A stretch of 64,000 bases of DNA from Chlorocebus sabaeus (GCF_047675955.1 NC_132912.1:20372500-20436499); one strand, 5' to 3'. Shown: positions 35,411 to 48,153, numbered from the stretch's first letter. Notes: generated from the letters alone by a model not told the origin. Program-made: numbers and translations.

Positions 35411-35858
35411 TTAAAAGAAAACCAGTTAAACAAACAAACAAAAAAACTATGGACAAATTAAAGTTTTCAGAGTTTAATTGAGCAAAGAGCAATTTGAGAA
35501 TCAGCCACCTGAACCAGAATAGGTTCAGAGTGACTCTCGGGTTGTCACATGGTCAGATAATATTTATGAGCAGAAAAAGGGAAGTGACATACAGAAAACA
35601 GAAGTGAGGTACAGAAACAGCTGGATTGGTTACAGCTCAGCATTTGCTTTAATGGAACACATTTTGACCAGTTGGTCATCTGTGATTGGCCAAAACTTTG
35701 TGATTACTACAGGAGAAGGTTACTGGCTGTTTACAGACCCTATGCAATTATATAATCATAACCTAACTGGTTGTAATTCACTATGTATGGAGAAATTTTA
35801 GACTGAACTTAAAATACGAAAGGAAGCAGCTTTAAGCTAAACTTAAGTTAAATGAACA
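35411..35858 (-). repeat. 3' LTR of the antisense provirus
   Basis: Aligns along its length with 41971-42722 minus the Alu: gtttaattgagcaaagag, gaggtacagaaacagctgg, attggttacagctcagca, attcactatgtatgg. An A-rich CAAA insertion (about 35430-35447) interrupts its outer end. Confidence 0.8.
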
Positions 35859-35872
35859 ATTCCTCTCAATTT
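35859..35872 (-). promoter_or_regulatory. Polypurine tract of the provirus
   Basis: On the minus strand aaattgagaggaat immediately precedes tgttca, the start of the 3' LTR. Confidence 0.55.
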
Positions 35873-38037
35873 GAGAGGTTAACTAAAACTTGAGTCGTTG
35901 CTGCTACCCTGTCACCATCATAAATGGACTTGTTTTGTCTGAAGTCCCCCCTGGGAAATAGCAGAATAGTGGGCTTTGTAAGGTGAGAAAAAGGAAACAA
36001 TATTTTTTTAAAACCTGGTTACTTCAGATTACATTTTTGTAAGGGTTAGGGCAGAGGGAACTTTCTTATTATGCTGGAATCTTCTGTTTTCAGGGAAAAG
36101 CTACTGGTCTGTGTTGAGATCAATCTACTTCTTTACGGTCTCAGTGTGACTATGCAGCATTTAGCATTGATTACTCCAGTTTGGTTTGGTCTGGTCTGTT
36201 GGGGCTGAGTGCTAGAGTTCAGTCCAGAATAACGGATTCCCCTAATTTTGTCTAACAATTCACACCTCTTGGTCAGGTTCTCATCTGGATTAGAATGTGG
36301 CCAAAACTTAAGGCTTTAACATTACTTCCAGTTACCATCGTTTTGCATTTTCAGTCTTAGCACATCACATCCTACCTAAGTTACAGTGTTCTCACGGTTC
36401 ATTCATTTCTGAGTTTTTGTTGTTCCAGTCAGAGAGAGGCCATTTGACATGCTGTGAATGACTGCATAGAAACATTTAATACCGTTGAGAAAACACACTG
36501 CACTAGGGAGACTATTATGATTATCAGGGGGAAAATACCACGAGTTTGGAGCATGTTCCTTAGCCAGGGTACCTATGAACCAAACCAACTAAAACCAAAT
36601 ACATGAAAAGATAAGTCGCATGAAGAGTCTACTCATTTTAATTAAGCAGCGTATTTGTTAATCCCTTGCAACTCATTGTCTATAATATCCACTGCATTCA
36701 TTCATGTGCAACAAAATGTTTTAGCAGCTGCAGGTTCTTCCTTGTTCGACCAGTAGGTAATCAAGAGCAATTCTATTATCTAGCACAACTTTAACTAAAT
36801 AACTTAAAGAAGTTGTACAATAGCTTTTGCAGAATATTTTATAGAGCCTTTTATGAGGGATTTCTAATCATTGCTTCATAGATATTTACAACAAATCATG
36901 GAAAAAGAATCCTGACAAATGATAATCATCCAGAACTGTGAAAGCTCCCTGGTGATATTCTCTTTAACCTATGATGTAGGTTAAGAGTGGACCAATGCTC
37001 TGTTTCTGTCTGTGGAGCAACAAAAATACCATTAACATTCCTAGCCCACCATGGGACCTTCTTCCATCTATCAAAGCATAAAGTTTCTCATATATAAGAT
37101 TGGCTGCAAAGTCCTCCACAAATAAAATTATACCCCATAGGTATACACCATACCTTTTTCCAGTTCCATTGTTCACAGAGGCATAGGCAGGGAAAAAAAT
37201 TAAGATAGGTAAAAGGTTTATGATGGCAGAGAAATCTTGATCCATGATCCTGGGAAAGCTGTTCATGTCTAGGGTGCCATCTGCTTCTGGAAAGAAACTT
37301 CCCTTGTTAGCTTGACCTTAAGGTCTTAAATGGCTGTATAGTTCTAAGAGTCTGGAGGGCTCCTTTTGAGTTGCAAGATTATGGACCCTTGCAATGTGTG
37401 TGGCAAGGACAGTCTTTCTTTGATATCATTTCAAGAAGACTCAGTTTACGGGTTCTAGAACACGAAAGGTTTGATTATCCTCAGTCACTGGATGATGGAA
37501 AGCTTGTTTTACTTGGCGAAAATACATTCCCCACATAATGCATTAAAGCATTGCGGCATTTAGTCATATCAGAGTTTAGGAGAGGAAGATACATGAGGTT
37601 CTATTATTAGTGTTATAAGCCTTCAAGTGACTATTTCATAAGGAACCAACTGATGTTTTCCATTGGAAGTGGATCTGATTGTATTCAGTTAGCTTTATCA
37701 AATGCTATTGTATCTATAACATCTTATTTAGATGCTTTATAACTTGTCAAGTGAAACGAGTGCTTCTATTGCTGGAGGTCCCTCCAGGAACACCACATGA
37801 GGGAAAAACACATTTTCTAAAAACTGTTTGGCTTTTAGGGGAATGTTATAGCATTCACCTTCTTGCATAGATGGGAAGGCTTCTACACAACTAGAAAATA
37901 TGCATTGAAAACGGCAATTGAATGAAATCCCTTTATAAATGTTAAAATGGGCCATCATGTGGCAGAGATATATTTGAAACTTTGGTTGTCTTCCCAGGAT
38001 TATGGATTTGACAAACCAAACATTAGTCACAAACCAT

Positions 38038-38126
38038 ATGATATATAAAATATATTATATATGATATATAAAATATATGTGATATATAAAATATATATTA
38101 TATATCATATATATTATATATAAAAT
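38038..38126. repeat. AT-rich array of a gatatataaaatatat-like unit
   Basis: Three to four imperfect units of about 22-27 bp inside the internal part of the provirus; also strongly self-complementary. Confidence 0.85.
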
Positions 38127-39135
38127 AGTTAAAACTGGATTTCTATTCTCTCAAATATCCATTTTGTTCCTCCAACTCAGGTGTATAGCAGTTTATTAAA
38201 TGTGTTAACTTAGGACTTGGACCACGGAGCTTATTCAAATTGCATATCTTAATTTCAGTACTGGCTGATTTAGCATAAAAATCTAGTAAAGTATGTCCTT
38301 GATGTTCAATTAATTATTAATTATTATCTTGATTGGGTTAGCAGTTTTATAAGCCAGTAAATCTCTTTATTGGTGTTATGGAAATACCCATTTGGAAATA
38401 CTTACTCAAATAATAGGATTCTAAAGTTATCAGAAGCCTGTATTCAAGAGTGCTTATCAGGTTTCTTTCCATCCTTTCCATGAAAATCCTTGAATACATA
38501 ACACTCTAGGATTTCACTTGCTTATGAAAATCTAGTAAATACATCAGAAGTTAGAAAATGCATCAGATTTAAGCAATTAACTGTGAATGAGACTTAAAAT
38601 CGTCATTTTTAAAGACCCAGTTGCAAAAAATATTTGGTTATTTTTGTGGCCGACAACAATTTAATGTAAGAACCATAATTATCACTGATCACATATACCA
38701 AGATATATCAGAATTTTAGAAATCTCATACAATTTTGGAATACATATTAATAACATATCCAAAAAATATAACTCAAAGTTAAAAATAATTTCTTATTTGA
38801 CAATGCTTCCCATATAATTTAGCATATGAAATAAGCCTATTTAGTGTCTCCCTTTTGGACACTTTAGGGATCCTCTGTAATACCTCAAAGTTAGTTTGAG
38901 GTCAAAAAGACATCATTTTACAATTTGAAGTTTGATTTTCGGAAGCTTGTCAAATATGTGAAAGGTTTAAAGCAATCAGAATAGGAACACAGATTACTGT
39001 AAAAATAACAAGCATTTATTTAGCCAAAGTGATAATTAAAAGGGTTTAAAAACAAACAAAGGAAACTTTACTCTTCTAAAGGAGATTCAATTTTTCAAAC
39101 AAGACAGCATGAAAGAGAATTTGTCTATCCTTCTC

Positions 39136-39162
39136 TCCACTCTCTCTCTCTCTCTCTGCAGT
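39136..39162. repeat. (CT)n short tract
   Basis: ctctctctctctctctctg, a short dinucleotide tract. Confidence 0.85.
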
Positions 39163-39576
39163 CTACACAAAGGGTGAAAAGAATATTTTACTCTCTCTAT
39201 TAATACTATGTAAAATTCTTCTTCAAAAGAGAAAAACAAATTTTACTTTTGTATCTGTATATTGTCAATACTAAATCAAATAAATCCTTATGAATAAATC
39301 CATCCAATCTCAGCCAGCTATTGACCATACAAGTTAAGATTTCCATAAACCTTTTATAACCTCTTACAACAATTATTTCTATTTGTTCTTTTCCCAACTT
39401 TTTATATCTATTTAGTTTTATTTATGTCATCTTCTCTTCATTTTGAAACATCTTTAAATAACCTCTCAACTAAACAAAATAACTTTTCCTATAACAAAAA
39501 CCACATCTTTTATATTTTTAGATGAAAAATATTTTATAATTTTTAAGAAAGAAATATTTCCTCAATTTCTAAATTA

Positions 39577-39665
39577 ACAGATTTAGTAAATATTTATTAA
39601 TAAATATTTAATATATAAATATATGTATAATAAATAGTATTTATTATAAATACATAATTAATGCA
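39577..39665. repeat. AT-rich low-complexity segment
   Basis: Runs of ATTTATTAATAAAT and TATAAATATATG, palindromic in part. Confidence 0.8.
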
Positions 39666-41950
39666 TTTAGCAAAGTTTTTCTATGCCATATAAAAATAAT
39701 ATGCTGAAGTATGTAAACTTAAAGTTACTTTTATGTTTAATAATTAATATTTTGATATTGTAACTTAAGGTATTTTATGATTATATACTACTTAATTTAA
39801 AATAGCATGGCCTTAGTATTTTTGGTTATTAAAAAATTTTTGAAACTCTGATATAGGTGCCCTCCCTAATGTCTTCCCCAGTTGTGGGTACCAAATACCC
39901 ACGTGGTGCCCAGGATGACTATGAAAAGCAGAGGTCATCTGGATCCTTACATATAGCTCAGGGTAGAAGACAGAACTGTGAAGATAGTGCCTGTAGGATC
40001 TAAACCCCCCCAGAATGGCCAAAAGGCAAAGCTGGGCCAGGAAGGATACGGCCATATTGGGCTTGTCTCTGACTTGCAGCTGATGTCACAGGTGCTGTGG
40101 CCACACATGTCCCTAGGCCTCACCATAGCCATCTGCCTAGATTTCAGAATCTAAAGTCTCAAAACCAAAGGCATAAGATCATAAACAAGACAAGCATAAA
40201 AAATATTACAGAAGGAGCAGTTTTATACCCTTAAAACATCTATCAGAGACAGTATAAACCTGTTGGATCAGTAAATCCAGGCAAAAATGTCTGCATTATA
40301 TTTAAAAGTAACAATTTTGAAGACATTCCTATTTTATTTTACCAACAATTTTAAAGCTAGTTTTATTTACCAAATATCATCTTAGATCACATAGAAATAT
40401 CACATACATATAACACATATAAACATACAGACGAAAGAAAACCTTACAGCTTTCATGATGATTTTTCAGTTGTCAGCTTTCAAATTGTTTTTCTTTTCTC
40501 CATTTACACTATCACTCTTGAATTTCCTGTTTCATTGTCCTAAGCAATTGTTAGCTGAGCAACCATAAATTTGCACTTCTAAACAAATAAGTCTTAGGTA
40601 AAACAAGGTAGAAAATCTGTATCTCAAAGACACAGAGCTGAAACTTCAGGCCTAAATATTGTATCATTATTTGCTCAAATTAAGAAAGGAGGGTGTAGGT
40701 AAAAGCCCAGTTAAGAAATGACGGTCAGAAAACACGTGTTAAGCAAAGATAAGACTCGTTATGTAAATTTAAATCAATAGTAAGAGTTTCTAGGGGCTCA
40801 GTTCTCCCTCTCTTCAGGATGCACAAAGGTAAACACCCTTATGAATGGAGATTTTCTTTATACATAAATGTATTTTATGAAAGGAGTAGCCAACTAAATG
40901 CCAGAAAGTGGTATTGTGGAGACTGATTGAATTCAACAGGCAGTCTTCTTAACTCCTGTTGCTTAGAAAAACTTACTGAATTTAGGGCAAAGCCCATTAA
41001 GCAACAGGGCAAAAAAAGCATCCTCTATGCATGGACTCAGCATAGATAGTTCTGAAAAAATAAGCAAGTCTTCCTTGCTTGAGGGGCTATATTTTATAAA
41101 CATTTATTTTGCATTCTTCTAGCCTCTAGAGTGGTATAGTAACTAACACAAAAACTAACAGAATTTTTCTCATCGATTAGTTGTTTCAGCTTTTTATTTT
41201 CCTTTCATAAAAAGCTTTTTAAGAGTGGCAACAAAAATATTGTAATTCTTTTTAAAAACTTCTGCATATCAATAGATATATCTGGGTTAAACTAATTTGG
41301 GAGCCCTTATCCATAAAAGTACTTTTTAAAGTGCACTGTTGTTCATTTGGAATGTTTTGCTGTACTTTTAAATTATCTTTAGTAGGATTTTACCAGTTCT
41401 GCAAACATTTGGTGTTTCTGGAGCCCAGTACAGGTAGATGTAGCCAAAAGGTATAGTGCTCAGTTATTCACAAATTAAGGATCCCATTCTTACATCAAAT
41501 CTTAGCTTTGGCTCTCAGATCTCCTTGATCAACTTAGCCAATAATTTTTCCCTTCCTAAGCACACAAGAGAAAGAAACAAAGGGGATAAAATACAAACAT
41601 TTCTGCAAACTTTTGACATCTAGAGTTTGCACCTTTCACAGTATTGCCATTTACTGTCAGTTTCCTTCTGACCCAGTCAGGCATCTCAGTGTGCAATTGG
41701 ATACGGTATAGCTAATTATCAGATCCAATCTGATCCTGGGCCCAGGCTACTTTCTGTCACAACTTCTGAAGCCAGTTCAAATCAAAAGTTTTCTCAAACA
41801 AATTCAGATAGCTCAAAGCACAAATTCATGGAGCTTTGGAATCCAAGAGGGGAACCTAGTTGCTGTGAGAAAGCAATGGGCACAATGGGCCTGGCAGTTA
41901 TCTCACTTGGTCATGAGGTGCTTCAGGGGTCACTGGAAATGCTACTTCAT

Positions 41951-41968
41951 ATTCCACTTCTGAAGCCA
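41951..41968 (-). promoter_or_regulatory. Primer binding site, leucine-tRNA type
   Basis: The minus-strand reading starts TGGCTTCAGAAGTGG. Compared with the complement of the tRNA-Leu(CAA/UAA) acceptor end it differs at positions 4, 5 and 16 only. It lies two bases inside the 5' LTR end (41971), the standard place. Confidence 0.75.
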
Positions 41969-41970
41969 TC

Positions 41971-42722
41971 TGTAAAAGAAAAAGTAAAGACAAATTAAGT
42001 TTAACAGAGTTTAACTGAGCAAAGAATAATTCATGAATCAGGCAACCCCCTCAACTAGAAGAGGTTCAGGGTGATTCTGGGATTTCCACAGGGTCAGATC
42101 ATATTTATGAACAGAAAATGGAAAGTGATGTACAGAAAATGAAAGTGAAGCATGGAAGTGAGGTACAGAAACATTCGGATTGGTTACAGCTCAATGCTTG
42201 CCTCATTTGAACACGGTTTGAATAGTTGGTCTCCTGTGATTGTGTGATTGGCTGAGACTAGGCTGTCTTTTTTTTTTTTTTTTTTTTTTCTCTTTTTTGA
42301 GACAGAGTCTTGCTCTGTCATCCAGGCTGGAGTACAGTGGCACGATCTCTGCTCACTTCAAGCTCCGCCTCCCAGGTTCACACCATTCTCTTGCCTCAGC
42401 CTCCCGAGTAGCTGGGACTACAGACACCCGCCACCACGCCTGGCTAATTTTTTTGTATTTTTAGTAGAGACGGGGTTTCACCATGTTAGCCAGCATGGTG
42501 TCCATCTCCTGACCTCGTGATCCACCCACCTTGGCCGCCCAAAGTGCTGGGATTACAGGCATGAGGCCCTGCGCTCAGCTCAGCTACTTGTTAAAAGAGT
42601 AGGTTATAGACTGTTTATACATCGAGTTAGGTTACAGTTCATTATGTATGGGGAAATCTTTAGGCTAAACTTAGAATATGTAAGCAAACTGTTTTAGGTT
42701 AAACTTAATTTTACGAGTCCCA
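41971..42722 (-). repeat. 5' LTR of the antisense provirus, split by AluY
   Basis: LTR sequence lies at 41971-42266 and 42582-42722, with homology to 35411-35858 continuing in order across the Alu. Confidence 0.8.
42267..42580 (-). mobile_element. AluY-like element, antisense, in the 5' LTR
   Basis: T22 tail then antisense Alu. The forms aagctccgcctcccaggttc, acaccattctcttgcctc and tcctgacctcgtgatcc are those of AluY/AluSc, making it one of the younger insertions here. Confidence 0.9.
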
Positions 42723-42849
42723 TGGATGTTCTGGAAAAAAAAAAAAGGATTCTATGGTCAGGTAATTAGATGGAATTGCTGAGTCAAAGGTCAGGCTTTA
42801 AGCTGTCTATTAGCATACGAGGGTTAAAAGTAGAGACCAGGGGCCAGAT
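42583..42849. other. LTR remainder then unique flank
   Basis: To 42722 this is LTR; after that no family is recognised. Confidence 0.5.
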
Positions 42850-43030
42850 TATCAGGGCTCTTCTTAGCTGTAAGACCTTGGGCTACGAATTTAAGCTCTC
42901 CATTTTCTTACCAGTAAGATGAGGATAATAATATCTTCTGTTTCATAGAATTAGTATATTAATACTAATTAACATACACTGCCTGGAACATAATAAGGAC
43001 TAAATAAGTACTTGTTAAATAAATAAGATC
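42850..43030 (-). mobile_element. MIR, antisense
   Basis: tagctgtaagaccttggg, gatgaggataataatatct and cactgcctggaacataataa in MIR antisense order. Confidence 0.8.
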
Positions 43031-43189
43031 TCTGAGAAATTCTTCAGAAAAAAGTTTGACGTAGAGTTTTCCTAACCTACTGCTCTCCTTTCTGCTTCCC
43101 TTCCCCCCGACAATAACTTTCACTGGGATACCTATGCTTTAAAACACTCATTAAAAAATTCACTGAAGAAAATTTATTGAAATTACTTT

Positions 43190-43335
43190 TCTTTATTTTT
43201 TTATTTTATGTTATTTTTTCTTTATGTCTCACTATATCGGCCAGGCTGGTTTCACACTCTTGGCCGCAAGTGTTCTCCCATCGTAGCCTCCTGAGTGGCT
43301 GGGATCACATGCGTGAGCCACAATGCCCAGCCTGA
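43190..43335 (-). mobile_element. Alu monomer (FLAM-like), antisense
   Basis: gtctcactatatcggccagg to gtgagccacaatgcccagcc with a T-rich tail; a single arm only. Confidence 0.8.
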
Positions 43336-43534
43336 ATTCACTCGTAATAAAGGATTACAACAAAAGTTTAAAAGGGATCTCCATTGTACATTTCAATCAT
43401 AACTCTAAAAGGCTCAGAAATTAAAAGAGAAAATTCCAGAATATATCAAGGAAAAAAGTTGCCAGTTAATGAAGTGCATGTAATGCCGCTGATTTTTATC
43501 CGGGTCTCACTAAGGGGAATCATAATAATAGCAT

Positions 43535-43710
43535 TTAGCATGTGCTGAGTGTGTCTGTACACCAGACACTCACCCAGCCTATTGAGAAGCCATTTCTGAA
43601 TCCTAACAATAATTTCAAGAAGTAAATACTATGGTTTACCCCTACTTTTTAGAGACTGAGGTTTAAACAGTCTGTGTTTCTTGCCCATGGTCACCTAGCT
43701 AGAAATTGGT
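43535..43710 (+). mobile_element. MIR, sense, left part (split by MLT1)
   Basis: agcatttagcatgtgctgag ... catggtcacctagctagaa. It continues at 46000-46070 (tggtggaaccagaaatacaa, caggtttgcagactcc) after the MLT1 element. Confidence 0.85.
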
Positions 43711-44032
43711 TGCTATGGTTTGAATGTCTGCTCCAAAATTCATGCTGAAATTGAGTTACCATTGTAATAGTCTTGAGAGGTGGAAGCTTTAAGAGGTGGC
43801 TGGACCACGAGGGCTCTGCCCCCATGAGTGAGATTACTACCATTGAAAAAGGGCAAGTTTGGTCCTTTTTTTCTCTTGCCCTTCTGCCTTCTGCCATGGG
43901 ATGACACAGCAAGAACGTCCTTGACATATGCTGGTTTTTTGACCTTGAACTTCACAGTATGCAGAACTATAAGCCAATAAATTTCTGTGCATTACAAATT
44001 ACCTAGTCTGTGATATTTTGTTGTAACAGCAA
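43711..44032 (+). repeat. 5' LTR of MLT1
   Basis: Shares gaggtgg-, ctgccatgggatgaca-, cagaactataagccaataaa and tctgtgatattttgtt with 45718-45999. Confidence 0.88.
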
Positions 44033-45717
44033 AAAACAAACAAAAACAAAACCTGGGACCAGAGAAGTGGGGCATTGCTATAAAAATGCATAAAACTGTG
44101 GAGGCAGCTTTGGAACTGGGTAATAGGTGGAGGTTGAAACAGTTTTGAACTGAAGGCTGGAGAAAGCATCAGTTGCTGTGAATGGAACGTTAAGATGATT
44201 CTGGTGCAGGCTCAGAAGAGAATATCTGTGGGGAAAGTCTGAAACTTCCTAGAGATTACTTAAGTGGTCATGATTAAAATTTTGGTGGAAATAGGGATAG
44301 AAAAGGCAATTCTAATGAGGTCTCAGCTAGAAAGAAGAGACAGGTATTGGGAACTGTAATAAAGGTCAACCTTGTTATAAAGTGACAAAGAAATGGGCTG
44401 AATTGTGTCCTAGGACTTTATACAAGGCAGAATTTAAGAACAATGAGCTAAGATATCAAGTGGAAGAAATATCAAAGCAGCAAGGCATCCAGGATGCTGT
44501 GTGGCTTCTTTTAACCATACATCATAAAATGTGAGCAGAGAGAAATAATTTAAAGATGAAATTTATAATTAAAAGGGACTCATCACATAAAGATTTGGCC
44601 ATGTGGGAATAAAAAAGTCTTTTTTAAAATTCTCAGCCTGGCTATGTAAAGAATTAAAAAGTCTGTTTAGGAGAGAATATCCAGGGTTCAACCAAGTGGA
44701 CCTTTGATAAGATCAGTATGGACAGAAGGAAGCCAGCTGCTACGCATTAAGACAATGAAAGAATGTCCCCAACAGCATTTCCGAGATCTTTGAGGCTGCC
44801 TCTCTCATTACAGACCCAGAGAAGAGCCTTGAGGCCAAGGTTTCCAGAGAGGAGCCTCAAACCACCTCGAGGGCCTGTTTCTTGCATTCTGGTGCAGTGC
44901 TCCTTGGCTGCACCAGTCAACGCTCAAGTGGGCCCAGGTGCTGCTCCGGTCACCACTTCAGAAGGCACAAGTCGTGAATCTTGGTGGCATCCATGTGGTG
45001 CTAACTCTGCAGAGGTACAGAGTGCACAAGCTGTGGGGCCATGATGGTCTTCAGCTAGATTTCAAAGGATGTATCTGCCTGGGGGCCCAGGCAGAAATCT
45101 GCCACAGGGTCAGAGCTGCCACAGAGAGTCCCCACCATGGCTGTGCCTGGTGGAGCCATGGGAGTGGAGCCACCCCCAAGATCTCAGAACTGTAACACTG
45201 CCTATGTACACCGCCAGCCTAGGAAAGCTTCAGGCATGTGACTCTCATCTGTGCAATTAGATGTGTGGGCTGAGCCCAACAAAGCCATAGGGGTGGGGCT
45301 ACCTGAGGCCTCAGGAGTCCCAGCTCTGCTCCAGTATGCCCAAAGGTGAGACATCGAGTCAAGGAAGATTTTTCTGGAGCCTTAAGATTTAATGTTGTTC
45401 GCCCTGTCAGGTTTTGCACTTATAAAAAGTTACCTCATTTTAAAAATTTTCTTTACTTCTTTTTTGGAAATGAGAACGTCCGTCCTATGCCTGTCCCACA
45501 GTTGTATTTTGGAAGTACATTGCTTGTTTGATTTCACAGGCTTGTGGCTGGAGAGCACTTTGCCTCAGAATGAATTGTGCCATGATGTTTAGGTGAGACT
45601 TTTGACTTTTCAATTGATGCTGGAACTAGTTAAGGCTTTGGGGGCAATTGGGAGGAAATTCATCTATTTTGTAGGTGAGAAGGACATGAGTTTTAGAGAG
45701 CTAGAGGCCCTTTGGAA

Positions 45718-45999
45718 TGCCATGATTTGAGTATTTTTATCTCCTTCAAAATTTATGTTTAAATTTAGTTGCCATTGCAACAGCATTGAAAGGTGGGACT
45801 TTAAAAGGTGACTGCTGGGAAGATGAGTTAGGCCCTTCTTTCTGCTATGGGATGACTCAGCAAAAAATTCCTCACCAGATGCTGGTCCCCCATTCCTGAA
45901 CTTTTCAGCCTCCAGAACTGTGAGCCAACACGTTTCTGTTCATTATAAATTACTCAGTCTGTAGTATTTTGTTATAGCAGCCCAAAATGAGCTAAGATG
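45718..45999 (+). repeat. 3' LTR of MLT1
   Basis: Partner of 43711-44032, with a deletion in its middle. Confidence 0.88.
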
Positions 46000-46070
46000 C
46001 TGGTGGAACCAGAAATACAAACACAGGTTTGCAGACTCCAAGTCCCATACCAAGAAGACTGTCATCTTCA
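46000..46070 (+). mobile_element. MIR, sense, right part
   Basis: Continues the MIR of 43535-43710 directly after the MLT1 insertion. Confidence 0.75.
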
Positions 46071-46219
46071 ACATGCAAATTACTTCTCCTGCCCCTACCC
46101 TCTTCCACCTAGGGCACTTATAGATCCCAAGCCCAAAGTTTTGTCCTAGGATCAATTGCTTTTGTAAATGGTTTGTCATGAGTTTTAACTTGTAAGAAAT
46201 AAAAATAAAACCTTAAGTC

Positions 46220-46960
46220 ACTAAACTGATTGAATGGACTCCCTCTTGGTCAAGGGGACCCCAAAGAAACCTTAAAAATGGAGTTCTTGGCCATGATGTG
46301 ATGGGAGGTCAGACACATCTTAAAATGCCCATTTCTTATTAACCTTTAACCAGAATTCTTTCCTAAGGAGGAAGCAGAAACCAGCTCTGTAAAACAAGAA
46401 ACAGATTACTTATTCTTTTATTGTCTTTAGCCAATCAACCGATGTCGTCACCAGACACCCCCACCCTCTTCACAGTTTTGACATGACAGCTTGCCAGTTT
46501 CACAATGCATCCCTTCCTCATAAGAGACCACCCACCACAAAGCAGTTCTGTCCAGTCTATAGAGGATGCACAGCAAGACTTTTTGTATCCTCTGCTTTAC
46601 CTTTTGAGGTCTGAGGGCTGAAAACTCCACCTTTGGATTATGCCAACACCGCCATTTTTTTTTCATACATGAGATCCACAAAGAGGCATGAAACTCAATT
46701 GCACATGTACATGTTTCTCCTTTCATAAATATTTATGACTCCTCCTACAGCATATTGAATATGTATATAGCTAGCTAACAAATTCTCCATAAATTCCTGT
46801 CTTATTCTTTCCTCCCTCGAAGTGCTTGCTCTCAACTTTTGCTGGAGGTCACACTTCTCAGTCTTCAGGATGGCTAGCCTACACGCTGCAATCCTCTATG
46901 AGAACTAAAGGTCTCCTTTTCAAACTTATGAACCTCATCATTCTTCAGCTGACCCTTGCA
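46220..46960. mobile_element. Probable ERV solo LTR, family not assigned
   Basis: The chain ctcttggtcaaggggacccc, gttcttggccatgatgtgat, acttttgctggaggtcacac resembles ERV LTR sequence; ends are not resolved. Confidence 0.4.
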
Positions 46961-46969
46961 TCATATGGA

Positions 46970-47173
46970 TAACTATATACAGTAGCTATTGTCATCCCCA
47001 GTAACAGACAACATTCTGAAACATTAGGTAATTAACATGAATATATAATCCTGCTCACCATCTTTTCCCCTCTAGGATTTCACATTTTTACACAAGTAAT
47101 AAATAGAGGCGATAGGACCCAAACCTAAATGTTCTCCCTGCTAGTAAAGAGCTCTTTCTACTGCATCTTACTG
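46970..47173 (+). mobile_element. MIR, sense, diverged
   Basis: attgtcatccccagtaac, aatagaggcgataggaccc, gagctctttctactgcatc keep the MIR order. Confidence 0.6.
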
Positions 47174-48153
47174 CTATATCCAGAAGTTTGCCAATCCCAC
47201 TGAAATCTGTCTTTGTTGTTCTTTCTTATTGCTGACATTTAACAAATACCACTGGTGGGTTTGCTCTGCTTGTCTCCTAATGCTGAAATATGTTGTAGAG
47301 TTCTTAACACTGGTGGTGTGTGCCTGCTTTGTTTCTATTTGGCCGGCCATGCTGACAGCCCATGTACCAGCATGTGGAGAGACAGAATAAGATCCAGCCC
47401 TTCGATATGCATCTTGCCTCACTTTTGCACCATCCAGGCACCACCATATTCAAGAATCAGTCCAAATGGGCCTTTTTGTAAGAAACAAAGTAGCCGTTTT
47501 TAAATCTGCTATTGTTCAAAACCACTCAGTACAATGATTTTAACTAGTAAAATTCAACCCAGTCAAGAACTTTTTTTCTTCTGTGTGGCAAATACAGCAG
47601 ATGGGTCAAAAACAAAACAAACAACAACAACAAAAACCCAGGGTGTTCTCAGAAGCACAGAGAAAAATGTACTTTTTAAAAGACAATCTATAATGTGTAC
47701 ATATCTAAGTACACAATCAAGTTTTTAAATTTCTCATCTATTGATATGAAACAGACCCCTATTGTCCATATTACCTTGATGTAAATATCAGTATTATTCC
47801 TATTTTTGAAAAATAGCATTCCCTTCAACCACCATTATACATGTGCCTGCATGTAGATACCACACACACAAATTATACATACGCAACATATTTCTACTGT
47901 TAAATTTAGCAAGATCAACACCAGCCTGGGAAAAGCACCATTGTCTACCAATGGTCACGAGTATGGGTAGTAACAGACATGATATCAGGACCTCAAATCA
48001 TCTTGACTTGAACTTCAGTAAGAAATGTCACTGAATGTGCCTCCTATTGGACATACAGCTGACAGTTAGAAACACCTGGTAATAAATGAATTGACATATA
48101 TGCTACACATTAGTTGCATAATATCAGTATCCTATTTGTCTTCCCAAATGACT
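47174..48153. other. Unique sequence
   Basis: No repeat family or exon recognised; a CAA-rich stretch lies at 47606-47636. Confidence 0.4.

Larger units (their letters stand above)
35411..42722 (-). mobile_element. Eroded ERV provirus with leucine-tRNA-type primer site, antisense
   Basis: Two LTR-like direct repeats (35411-35858 and 41971-42722, the latter with an Alu in it) bound about 6.1 kb. Read on the minus strand, the right copy is the 5' LTR. It is followed after 2 bases by an 18-base stretch (41968-41951) matching the complement of the tRNA-Leu(CAA/UAA) 3' end at 15 of 18 positions. At the other end a purine-rich stretch (35872-35859) lies directly before the TG of the 3' LTR. Leucine priming and the internal length suit the ERV-L class, but gag and pol are too eroded to recognise by eye. 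No reading frame is intact. Confidence 0.72.
43711..45999 (+). mobile_element. Complete MLT1 MaLR element, sense
   Basis: 5' LTR 43711-about 44032 (tgctatggtttgaatgtctg ... tattttgttgtaacagc), internal about 44033-45717, 3' LTR 45718-45999 (tgccatgatttgagtatttt ... gctaagatg). Flanks ttggt (43706-43710) and ctggt (46000-46004) are a 4-of-5 duplication. The internal stretch at 45390-45620 resembles the antisense internal part of the MST element at 25.6-25.9 kb. No intact ORF. Confidence 0.9.

Noticed and set aside
36964..37266. 100-codon minus-strand ORF inside the provirus, first taken as an envelope-like frame
   Set aside because: No diagnostic envelope motif can be seen, ERV-L-class elements usually lack envelope, and neighbouring frames are broken. 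It is treated as chance survival.
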